From: Drosophila pseudoobscura
Lineage: Eukaryota > Arthropoda > Insecta > Diptera > Drosophilidae
DNA: 64,000 nt
Assembly: GCF_009870125.1 (NCBI RefSeq)
Contig: NC_046681.1
Location: forward strand, 19,977,001-20,041,000
Reading direction: 5' to 3'
Part shown: positions 53,901-64,000 of the stretch, one piece after another
Layout: each line of letters opens with the position of its first letter
How positions within the stretch are numbered: position 1 is the stretch's first letter
The notes under the pieces: generated by a model
Seen by the model: the letters and a program-made list of their open reading frames with translations, nothing else
What the model was told of the DNA's origin: nothing
The model's database searches: none
Translations under genes and position numbers: made by a program

Positions 53901-56900
53901 TCTGGTCAAAATGCTTAATTCCCTCGACAGGCGAAACAACAATGATTCCCAACAAAAGTGAAAACGCAATGAAGCAGGGGGCAAAGCTGCGAGGGATGGG
54001 GGGGGGGTGTGAAAGCGTACAGGAAAGGAGCCAAGAAGGGAAAGCGGTTAGAGAAAGACGGTAGGGGAGGGGGGGGGGCTAAAAGCAACGCAAACGTGGA
54101 GTGTACGGATGAGGGACCCATTGGGCCGCTCGCGTGCTGCAACGTCCATGACATGACGAGGCTTCCTTGTATTTTATGGAGCTCACGTGTCAGGGGACGC
54201 CCCGAAAAGCCCCAGGTAAAAATTGTGGCCCTACAGGGGGTATATAATGGTTCGAGGGTGGCAGGGGGGTAGGTGTTCATTTCAGGACTCGCGCATAAAC
54301 ACATGATATGCTTAGCCCCCCCCCCCCCCCACAAACACACACACACACACACACACACGGGGAAAAATGGGACCCGGCTAAGTATCCCTGTAGGAGCTTA
54401 CGTAATCCCGAAACGTGAGCTTTAATCACTTTTTCCCTCAAGTTTTTGTCGAGTGCCGCTGGGCTTAGAGAGAGGGGTGGGTACTCTGTGGGGTTGGCTA
54501 GGGGGGGAGGTGGTTAAATCTCAAGTGGAGTTGGCGCATAAGTTTAGCATAAGAGGATCACGGGTTGGGGTTTCCAAAGGGAGCAAAGTTTAGTCGTGAA
54601 AAGTGAAACTTTATTTCTTTAATTGATTCAAAAGTTTGAGGGAAATTCGAAGCCCAGATTTAAGTTAGTTTAATGCATAATCTTAAGATATTTGAATTAG
54701 TTTAGGCACATTTTAAGTATGTTTTTGTTAAGTAAATACCATCAGGATCTCTTGTCTTGCGTGACAGCCTATGGCCTCTGGCACTAGCAGTTTATTTTGG
54801 TTAAATATTTTTTGGTGGTTTCTACTATTTTGGAGGCACTTCGTTGCACTCGGTCTCATCCATCTCCTTTTCCAGCCCTTTCACACCGTGATGCATACAG
54901 AATTCTCTCTGAAACATTTTGTAATATTCTGTCATTTAGCATCAGGTCTGAAAGGGTCTAAAAATAAAACCCCATATCCTATTAAAATAAATTTTTTTCA
55001 AGAGAATGTAAGCGAATATCAGTTACTCTTCTACTTGACAAGGAGCCATGGTGGTCTGGGGTCCTTGGCTGATCTTCAAAAATTAATTTCGATACAAATT
55101 TAACTAAATGAAAGTTTAAAAAGCGCTAAAATACTCCTCCTAGCCGCATACAAAGGACACTCATTTAGGATTCGCAATGAACAGAGTGGCAAAAACACTC
55201 CCACCGAAAATATTTCATTCGCTCTGTGATTTGGCGTGCCATTACCGTTAGTCACGTGCTCGTAGCACCGGCCAACCACCTGCCACCCACTGGCCGCCCC
55301 CACTGGCAGGCCTCCTCCCACTCCTACTCGACCCACGCCATTTGCAAATCCCTGGAGCCGGGACCCGCATTCGGGGCTCGTTGTCCTTTTTATTTTGGCC
55401 CCTGGCTGGCGCTGCCTTAATTATCCTGCCATTGGTAATTATGCGACACAAAGCAGAAGTGGGGATACCATCCATTATACAACATTCCACAGAGACACAC
55501 AGAGGGGTACAGAGTGTATAGAAAGAGTGGAGCGAGATGGAACGAGAGAGACAAATACGTGTGAAGCGGAGAAGTGGAAAAGTATGCTGCATTTTAATTG
55601 AAAATAGCCTTGCAAGTGTCGCGACCCGGAAACGGAAGTCAGCCGGCAGCAGGTGCCAGGCACCAGGCACCAGGCACCTTCTCCACTCTCCCCCTCTCTC
55701 CCACCCGCCAAGCTTCTCCCCTAATGAAATATTCATTTATAATCGATAATTCCGCAAAAAAGAAAGAGCAAACATAGAGAAACATGCGGCGGCATAATAA
55801 GTAGGCAAAAGACTCACAGACTCGGCCCCAATACCATGCCCCATGCCCCATGCCCCATGCCCCCCATTCTTTCGACCCAGACCAGCCGCATTGAATGTTG
55901 CCGCCACGAATCGAGGACGAGAGTCAAAATGTCTGCAACCAGCAACAGCACAAAAAATTCCAATAATTTTAGCTCAAATTTATACGCAACTTACGAAGGA
56001 CCCCCCCCCCAAGCCCCAACCCAAGCCCAAGCCCTGTCCGACATTTGCTCTATGCTCCATGGTTTATGGTCACAGTTCAAAGACCACGTGGCTGATAACT
56101 TTACGTGGATCCATCCTGGTCCCTGCTTAGGTCATTAGTTTCTCCAAGCCCATAAAAAATTTATTATTCCAGCAAAAGTTCTGTGCAAGTTTAAAATGCA
56201 TAGAGAAGTTTTCGTTTTCGTTTGCCTTGCGAAAGAAATCGCATGAAAATTTTATAATATCATCTAGTAAAATTTGATGTGCATCTGATGTGCCTGTGCA
56301 TCTGTCTTATTGTGGAGGCTTATGCTTTATAAGCTATGTCTATGGAGTGCCTTGCTCAGTGCTAATATCTCTTGGGGAATATCAAATTTTTTTAATCATG
56401 TTTGAAGGTCCTTCAGCTGTTCGCTTAGCTTTTACCAGTGCTCCTATCGTATAAGGGATAAGCACTTACAGATGCCTTGCTATCTTTTTTAATTCCTTTA
56501 AGAACCCAATCATATTCAGGGTATTTTTTTGCCTTTTGCCCTTCTCAGCTTCAGCTTGGTGAGCTTCGTTTCCTGAACCCATGGGCAGAAATTAAGCTCC
56601 AATTAGGCATGATTTTTCTTAGTAAAACCCTAGAACAAACGGTGTCTAAGGAAATGCTAGGGTACTAAATGGCGCTAAGTTTATTAATATTTTTGTCTGC
56701 TAAATATGTCTTATCTGTTTGTCTTCAATATAGTTACCCTCTCATATTCGTACCATTTCATGCCTTTCCATGACCACAGCCCAAATACTTATTGTAATAT
56801 TTGCCAAACAAATTCCGTATTTGCGTTTATTGCCTGGACAAAGTCATTACAGCAATCTATATTAATACGAAATTGCCATACAATATGGCTGAGTTTTAGG

Positions 56901-59361
56901 TGGAGTCCAACAAACGATTTGGTCAGCCAACCAAGCGAACCGAGCCGAAGCCCATTAAAAATTCTATTAAAAGTTATTTACGGCAACTTTGGTCCATTGA
57001 ATGCGACAAAAGTTGCACATCGTATGGATGGGTGTGCCGTGCTGTGCTGTGCTGTGTGATTGTGTACTTAGGAAGGCATAGAGTACCGTACCGTACCATA
57101 CCATACCGTACCGTGTCCGTGCCATGTCCGCACTCAACTCAAACAAAAAGCAACAAGAGTCGGGCTGCGGCCCAGGGCATTGTCTATGCACGTTCATAAA
57201 TAAGAAATGCAGCCGACGCCAGCGTTGAACCCCGATGAGTGTCCAACCCTTGAACCTACTACCACTGCCGTTCTCTGCCCTGTCCTGTCCTGCAGGCTAT
57301 ACTAGCATGAGGCCTAAACGCCAGTTTCCATCCTTCTTTTACTCATTCCATAATAAATTTGCATACACAGCACTTGCACTTCCACTTCCACTTCCGTGAG
57401 GTGCTGGTGGCGGTGGCGGCGGTGGTGGCTCGAGGGGGAGCCCTACAGGAAGCCAAGTCAGTTTATATGCAGATGAGCATAATTGATTCCAAATTGTACG
57501 ATGGCGGGGGGCTGGAGCCTGTGTGGTAGGTTCAGGTGAAGGGCTTAATGCGGGGGAATCGATGGGATAAGATAGAGCATGATTGTCCTTTCAGAAAGAT
57601 GCTGACAAGGACTCTCATTAGGCACTCGATGGGTACTCTTTTTCCTAGCAGATTATATACAGCGATAATAGCCACAGATAAGGGCGTGTATAGGTGGGTT
57701 GACGGTGGGGGGGACCAGGTCCAAAACCGGAGGCTGGGGACATTCTCGCGCTCAAACTAGAGCAAGGACAACACGAACAGCAGCAGCATCAGCAGAAGCA
57801 GAGGCTAAGGCTCTGACAGCAACAAAAACTTCACAAAAAAACAGCCAAAAGAGAGCAGCATAGAAATACAGGGAGCGCAAGAGTGTGAGAGATAGGGAGA
57901 GAGAGAGAGAGAGAGTGAGTTGTTACATTGCCTGTCGAGAGAGATATACGTATGTACATATGGGCTGCTCCTATGCCTCAGTTCCTCTCGTGTTGACTGG
58001 CCAGCTGCATTGCTCTCGTCCTGCTGCTGCATGCCACTGCCACTGCCTGCCCCAGAGTCCTTGTGCTGCTGCCACAGCAACAGTAGATACGACTATATGG
58101 GTTACGAAGAAGGTAATACCCTTGCCGGACGTTGATTAAGTTCGGGAAGGAAGTCCTTAGTCCTTAGAAAGCAGCGTGTTCTTCCCAGATAATCCGATTT
58201 GAGCATTACCGATTTCTATACTACTAAAAATATGGTTATATTCCACTTTGAGATGCTTCCTTTATTCCCTTCATTGCAAACATCTTTTCATAATCATCAT
58301 ACCCTCGTCCAGGGTATGACAACAGGACGAATGACAGCAGGGAGCATAAGCTACCTTCATTTTGTGTCCTGATTATGACAACTCAAGGCGAATGCTGCCG
58401 GACAGCAGAAAGGCAGGCAGGCAGGCAGGAAGGCAGGAGGCAGGCAGCAGTCCATGTCGAAAATTGTTGAAATTCTCCAAGGAGTTTCCTCTTCATGTAT
58501 TCCACAAACACACACACACACACATGCATCCGTCTGTGTTAATTGCCGGTGTATGTGTGTGGCATAAAAATGTTTCACTGAACAAAAAAAATGCATTGCA
58601 TACGCGCTGGGGCCATCGATGTGTGGCTGGAGCGGGAGCAGGAGCAGGAGAAGCACTCCTACCTGGTGGTAAAAGGAAAACCAATTCGATTTAATTTCAA
58701 GTTGGCAGCCACCTCATCTGGAATGTGGAATGCGGAATGTGGAGAGGTTTATCAGAGACCGCGCATCAGACGCAATTAAAAATAATAAATGGAAAACTGT
58801 AGCGGAGTGCCGAAGCGAGTGGTTCTCTCCGTAATTAGACGTGAAGTTGATAAATGAAACATGGCAGATACTCCTCTTGTGCTGTTGCTTTGAATTAAAG
58901 TGATTGATGAACGCTTTTGGTTTTAATTTGGAATCAGGAATTGCGGAAGGAATTGTATAAATATACCTACATAGAGGAATAGGAAATGGTTGCTATGTAA
59001 ATATTGGATTCACATTCCGATTTTCACAGTCAGAGTACTCTGTACTTAAAAGTTTCCTGGCTGTGAAAGTTAATCTCTTTAAGCGTTCATTTCTCATTCC
59101 ATAAAGATTCCACCATTATTTACTTAAATCTCTACTTTAATATTAATATAAACAAATCTGTTGTGGAAGTTCACATAGCCCTAGGCCCTGGCTGTAGTGT
59201 ATTCTGATTGGCAACACCCAAGGGGCTCGCTAGAAGCGCTTTGCCGCGGCACACATGGCGTATGAGTGACAGCCGAGCCGCGGCAACGTCAAAGTCGTCG
59301 TCGACGACTCATATCAAATTACCGTTATGGTTATGCACAAAAGCTTGGTACAGAACGGAGC

Positions 59362-59411
59362 TTTGGATGGGGATGGGAATGGAAATGGGGATGGGGATGG
59401 GGATGGGGATG
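59362..59411. repeat. (GGGGAT)n hexanucleotide repeat
   Basis: About eight tandem GGGGAT/GGGAAT units lie about 65-115 bp upstream of the TATA-like element of the next gene. Confidence 0.8.
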
Positions 59412-59475
59412 GATTCGAGGGGCCTCTAATGAGCGTCGGGGGCAGGCTGCTTGACAGTTATCAATTTCTGTGGCA

Positions 59476-59482
59476 TATAAAA
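59476..59482 (+). promoter_or_regulatory. TATA-like element upstream of the MARVEL-type gene
   Basis: TATAAAA, 195 bp before the ATG at 59671. A possible 3' splice site (CACTTCCAG|AT) lies at 59525. The gene could therefore use a proximal TATA promoter, the distal GAGA promoter at 49.8 kb, or both. Confidence 0.4.
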
Positions 59483-59670
59483 TGGAGAACTCATTGGGTC
59501 TCCTTCTTCACTCTTTCACTTCCAGATACGCTGATAGAGAGCAAGACAGAGAAAAAGACACAGAGTACATAGCACCACGGACGGGAGAGAAAGAGATACA
59601 GAGCGTGGAAGCAGTTATTGAAAGTTGAGGGGCAACCATCGGTGATGTGGGACACATCCCGCAACGGGCA

Positions 59671-61192
59671 ATGCAACAACCCCAACGTTTCATACCGTCT
59701 GTATCTGATCTATATGGCACGGACGAGATAGAACTGCTGCTGGACGAGATACGTGAGCTGGAGCTGGAGCCGGTCTGCTGTCAGCTGGACGATGAGCAGG
59801 ACTTTGAAATAGCTGGCAGCAGGGCCGGCGAGCTCTCGCTATCCCTCGAATCGCCGCTGGGCACATGCACCTCCTGGGACTCGCATGCCAACTACAAACA
59901 GCGCAGCGGAGCGACACCGCTGCCATGGGGCGTTGCCCTACACTGTGATCCGCAACACTTGAAAACGCCTACAGGGATTGTGCGCATACTATTGGTGGTA
60001 AGATCGATCCTATATAGTACACCTATATATCCACTATACATATGTATGTATATCCGTAGTTATCCTCGGCCGCCTGCCTGGCCTGCGAATGCTCTGCGGG
60101 CACGGTACAGGTGGGCCTCTTTCTACTGCCACTCATCGGACGCCTGAGACTGATGGTCTTCTGTGCGCTCTTCTCGCTACTCATCACATGTCTCATGCTC
60201 TTTCTGGATATATCGCATATAGCTCTCATGTTTCCATTCAATTGGACTAAAGTGGTAACTATAAATAACAGCAAAAACCAAAAAAAAAACCCCCAAAAGT
60301 ATATATAATTACATCATCTCTCTCCGTAGAATACGTGGATGTACCTGAGTATTGGTTTGATATTTATTTTGAGCTCCACATTACTTGTCCACATGGTCCT
60401 CTGTGCCACTGAATACACATGGGTATCCAAGCATTCCAGGGACACACTATTAGCCACAGGCGTAAGTCGCACCATCTGAATGCGATCCATCAAATGACAT
60501 GATTATTCCTTCCAGATTATTGGATATGTGTGCGCCTTGGAGGCATTTCTTTTGTCGGGCATCGCATCCTGGCCATGGACTCAGTACCGTCAGGTGCCCG
60601 ACGATGCCAGCGAATTGTTTATCGAGGATCGCGAAATGACACCGATGAGTCCCATTATTTGTAGCACCGAACTGCATGCGACGCCATATCGGAATGGCAA
60701 TGCAGCAGTATCGGAGGATCTATATAACCAACAACAACAACAATCGTCCTATAATCAAAAGCCTTATATACCTGGTAAGACAAACACAGGATCTATGCAA
60801 TAATTTGTGCCCTTGCAAAGGTGTTTGGAATCGAATGAAAAAGTAAACTTTGATCGAAATCGGTTCAATATTTAATTTTGACACATCGATGGGAAAACAC
60901 GCTCTAATATAAATGTCCAATCAATTTGCAAGGGTATCTGGTATCTTCCCTTTCTGTAATATCCATTGACTATCTGCATTATTATTTCCGCCCCGCAGCC
61001 AAACGACCCAATGAGCTCAACAACCAGCGTCCAGCATTGGGTCACACACAAACCGCACGGACAAAACCCAATCAACGTTATCGAGAGGGCTATCACTATC
61101 ACACATCCCGCCAGAGTCCCACATTCGTGTTAGGCGATGATCAGGGTGCCGGTCCATCCACGTCCCGTTCCAATGATAATTCTAGTGCGTGA
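59671..61192 (+). CDS. Four-transmembrane MARVEL-domain-like protein
   Basis: Exons 59671..59997, 60060..60254, 60330..60461, 60516..60774 and 60999..61192 all have GT-AG boundaries and consistent phase, giving 368 aa. The first in-frame ATG (MQQPQRFIPSVSDLYG) is used; an extension to a GTG at 59647 is not supported. The N-terminal third is acidic and cytosolic-looking (EIELLLDEIRELELEP). Four hydrophobic segments follow: around LLVLSSAACLACECSAG, LRLMVFCALFSLLITCLMLFL, YLSIGLIFILSSTLLVHMVL and GIIGYVCALEAFLLSGIASW. The tail is Gln/Arg/Ser-rich and disordered. MARVEL proteins organise membrane domains, junctions and trafficking. The family call rests on topology (four helices in about 160 residues), not on a decisive motif. 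Confidence 0.75.
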
Positions 61193-61972
61193 TAGTTTTT
61201 AATTCCTCAACCCCGACATGAAGGAGAAGCTGAAGCTGAAGCCGAAGGAGAAGGAGAAAAGCCCCAAATACAAACTGAATTATGAAGATTTCTCAGCTAT
61301 AAACTGGAATAACAGAAATTTGAAGCATGTTGTAGAATTTTGGTCAATGTAAGAAGTGAAAAACAAAATTGTTAATTAGTTTAAAAAAAAAGAAAACAAG
61401 AAAACGAACAAGCAAAACACGTCGATGAAAACAGTTGAGAGGAGAACAGGGAGAACAGAGAAAATATTTAAGCAGCGCCGAGCAAAGCAAACAATAATAA
61501 ATTTAATAATAAATTGTATGTGTGTATTACGAGCCGAGAGAGAAATTTAAAGAATTTAATGAAAGATGATACAAAGTAAAGTTTTGAAACAGAAGGAAGA
61601 TCCACAAGATCATCGCCCATTTGATTAGGTATACGGAACCGAACGAACACGGAGACCATACGAGCATTGGTCAATGTTGAACGGATATCCAAAAATTGAG
61701 CTGAACAAATTGGTAATACTTATTGTAATTGTAATAGGAAACCTAATAACACGACAACAAAATTGCAAGCAAAATTGAAAATTAGAAATTACAATGAGCA
61801 TGGAAAACGGAAATCAACTTGTTATAAACGTAGTTTTGCTTATTTTTTAATAAAAACAAATAATTCAAGAAACCAAAACGGAAAGCAAAACCCATAAGAA
61901 TACACAAACAATTTCATATTTACTTAACAGATCAGATCTCGAAATGCACAAAATTTTCGACTTAAATTTAGT
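61193..61972. other. Convergent 3' region
   Basis: Untranslated ends of the MARVEL-type gene (+) and LTA4H (-). It is strongly A-rich on the plus strand, with several AATAA-type signals (for example AATAAA near 61495, 61507 and 61849). No coding frame is supported. Confidence 0.6.
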
Positions 61973-64000
61973 TTACTTCAATCCCAGGTCCTTTTCGATA
62001 GTGTGCGAGCACACGGCCATCATCTGGTCCTTGACCTTGACAAAGTTGCGAATGGCCGCAGGCTTGGCCTCGGGCCAGGCAGCCAGATCGCGGTAGATGG
62101 GGCGGCAGAACTTCATGCGGAAATTGGAGTTGGCAAATTCAATGATCTCGTCCAGGCGGTTGATCAGGCGTGCACGAATGATCAAGCGATTCAGGCGGAA
62201 GCGCACTTCAGCGTTCTTGGACAGATTCAGATTGTACGTGGACTCGAGGAGTTTAATCTTGCTTTCGTTCAACTCCACAATATCCTTCGACTCGATCAGT
62301 TTGCCCAGGAAGTCAATCAGTTGATGGATGGAAATGGTCTGCTTGATGTCCTTGTTGTCTACCAATTTAGACACAGTAGCAGTGCTCCACAGTTTGGCCA
62401 GATCCGTGGTGACATTAGCCAGGGATTCGTCGAATCTATAAACATGCGCATTTTAGTAAAGGAGTTTTCTTAGGAATTATAAGCACCTACTTGGGAATAA
62501 TTGGCGGCATGCCCTCGCAGGTTAGCCACAGATCCCAGTCCACCTCACTCAGTTGATCCTTTTTGTCCGTATCCTTGAAGTAATCATACAAGGCACTCTT
62601 GAAGTCATTGGTCTCAATCGATTTGTAGGCGAATTTCTTCAGGTATTCACGCAGGAAAGGCTCAAAAACAGTTGGTCCACCAAGCAAATCCTCCAGATAG
62701 CGCAAGAATGTGGAGCCCTTGATATAAGGCACTGAGGAAAAGGCATCATCGGGGCCACAGTTGGATAGATCCACAACCAATTTGGTAAGCTCTGGTGTGC
62801 CACTGAGTTGAGTGCGCAACTGTAGCAGGAAAACGCAAATTATGAGGAATAGTAAAGGAATGCATTGGACGTTGTACTCACACACTCCTGCAAATCGGTC
62901 AGATTGCCCAGCATCTTAAAGTCCAGCTCCTTGGCGCCCTGCATCCGTCCCACAATCTTTGACTCAACGAACACGGTGAATCCTTCGTTTAGCCAGAAGT
63001 GCTCGAAGTTCTTGTTGGTCACCAAATTTCCCGTCCAGCTGTGTGCAATCTCATGGGCCACGACATCGGCCAGCGATTTGTCGCCCGCCAGCAGAGTGGG
63101 TGTGACAAAGGTCAGGCATGGATTCTCCATGCCACCGTAGGGGAATGATGGTGGCATCACCAGCAAGTCGTACTGCTTCCACACATAGGGACCGCACAGA
63201 TCCGAGGCGGTCTTCAGCATGGTGGACGTTTCAGAGAACTCCTCGGCGCAGGCATCCACAATGGCTTCTTCGGCCCAGACATTGGAGTTCTCGCCCAGCG
63301 GTCGGGAGACCAGCCTTCCAATGGCAATGGCCACGAGATAGGCGGGTATGGGCACCTCCTGCTTGAAGTGTGTCTTGCCAGGCTGTTTCTTGTCAATTAT
63401 GGCACTCATCAGGGCAGTCAGCTCGGTGGGATGCTCAATCACAGCATCGTAGGTGAATTTCACCGCTGGCGTATCCTGGCAGGGCACCACAGAGCGGGCG
63501 TGTATGGCCTGGCACTGGGAGAACATATAGGGATGCTCCTTGCCCAGGGTCTGGGTGGGATTCAGCCACTGCAGGCCGCTGGCACTGCTTGAGGTCTCGT
63601 AATCGATGCGAACATTGAGGCTACACGATAGGAGTGAAGTAGTGTGGATTATTTACAAGTCCCATAAAGATTAGCTTATCGATCTGAATGCGAATGCTCA
63701 CCTCCCCTTAGCCGTGCCGGCTGGCAGCTCCAGTGTTAGCTTTTGTCCAATATCGTCCACGGGATCGCTGATGAAGTAATTGATGGGCAGCTCACTGCCT
63801 CCAGCCAGCAACGTGGCATTGGTCACATTGATGTCCCGCACGTCCAGGAGCTACCATGAATGCACTTTGTGTAGAACGCTTTTCATTGGTTAATATCTCT
63901 CGAGCTACTCACAATCTTCTCCAAATTAGTGGACAGCACATTGAAGCGATGCACCACACTGCCCTGCAGTTTGGTGGCATCGAAATCCACTTTCCAGTTG
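61973..64000 (-). CDS. LTA4H: Leukotriene A4 hydrolase / M1 aminopeptidase, 5' end missing
   Basis: Exons in transcript order: from beyond the window to 63913, then 63702..63850, 62882..63620, 62491..62819 and 61973..62435; phases agree. The visible 589 or so residues cover most of the protein. They include the N-terminal beta domain (...LELPAGTAKG), the substrate-binding motif GGMEN (PYGGMENPCLTF), the zinc site HEIAHSW with the third ligand Glu in NEGF 18 residues after the second His, and the C-terminal helical domain characteristic of LTA4H (armadillo-like; ends EKDLGLK). LTA4H is a cytosolic zinc metalloenzyme with aminopeptidase activity; insect versions are mostly considered peptidases. 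The start codon and first residues lie beyond 64000. Confidence 0.93.

Larger units (their letters stand above)
50922..59525 (+). other. Gene-poor stretch, probable first intron of the MARVEL-type gene
   Basis: No exon is supportable on either strand. Contents: a C run near 50996-51005, CTGC repeats at 51290-51315, (CA)n at 51362-51390, (GT)n at 52545-52562, TC-rich sequence at 52790-52885, G runs at 53999-54007 and 54070-54078, a C run plus (CA)n at 54317-54358, a CATGCCC heptamer repeat at 55836-55865, (GTACC)n-type pentamers at 57081-57115, a GA run at 57898-57916, GGCA repeats at 58412-58445, and (CA)n at 58508-58524. The open frames of 100-170 codons here are repeat-driven. Confidence 0.5.

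Noticed and set aside
59647..59670. Upstream GTG start for the MARVEL-type protein
   Set aside because: The first in-frame ATG is at 59671; initiation at GTG is rare in animals and nothing supports it here.
1..64000. tRNA, rRNA or snoRNA genes
   Set aside because: I looked for A/B-box tRNA patterns and conserved rRNA stretches and saw none that I could support by eye.

Overview
This is insect nuclear DNA, almost certainly from a Drosophila species. The coding regions are split by short GT-AG introns. Long AT-rich introns carry (GATA)n, (CA)n and (TC)n tracts, CAG/CAA glutamine runs, DRE (TATCGATA) and GAGA-type promoter elements, and a BEL/Pao LTR retrotransposon. The proteins are typical fly orthologues: an INF2-like formin, Cep97, EIF1AD and leukotriene A4 hydrolase. 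I cannot fix the species. All gene models were built by eye from splice sites and reading-frame phase; no search was run.

Layout. Positions 9-24047 (+) hold one large formin gene (form3/INF2-like). A long form of about 1514 aa starts at 9; an alternative first coding exon at 15695 gives about 954 aa. Four introns of about 3 to 6 kb contain probable alternative 5' leaders and microsatellites. From 24.4 to 29.5 kb lies a compact group of housekeeping-like genes: a small unrecognised minus-strand gene with an 18-bp coding minisatellite, EIF1AD on the plus strand (sharing a DRE-bearing promoter region with it), and Cep97 on the minus strand, convergent with EIF1AD.

From 30.0 to 46.0 kb (all minus strand) is a fast-evolving tandem family I do not recognise. 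Gene 1 (30035-34690) carries 15 tandem 73/77-aa repeats. Gene 2 (45505 down to 36038) is split by an almost pristine 6.8-kb BEL/Pao retrotransposon (36218-43043) inserted in the same orientation, with a 5-bp target duplication. Rearranged, frameshifted relics of further copies lie at about 35435-35985 and 45880-45960. Next is a four-exon acyltransferase-like membrane protein (WS/DGAT superfamily, degenerate active site, 46048-48817, minus).

From 48.8 to 59.6 kb there is no convincing coding exon. A strong GAGA plus initiator promoter and an A-rich leader (about 49.6-50.9 kb, +) could belong to the five-exon MARVEL-type four-membrane-segment protein at 59671-61192 (+) through a long first intron. 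The window ends in the minus-strand leukotriene A4 hydrolase gene (61973 to beyond 64000; its 5' end is missing).

The most interesting features are the split gene 2, where the element removes a C-terminal domain shared with its paralogue, and the mosaic two-type repeat array in gene 1.
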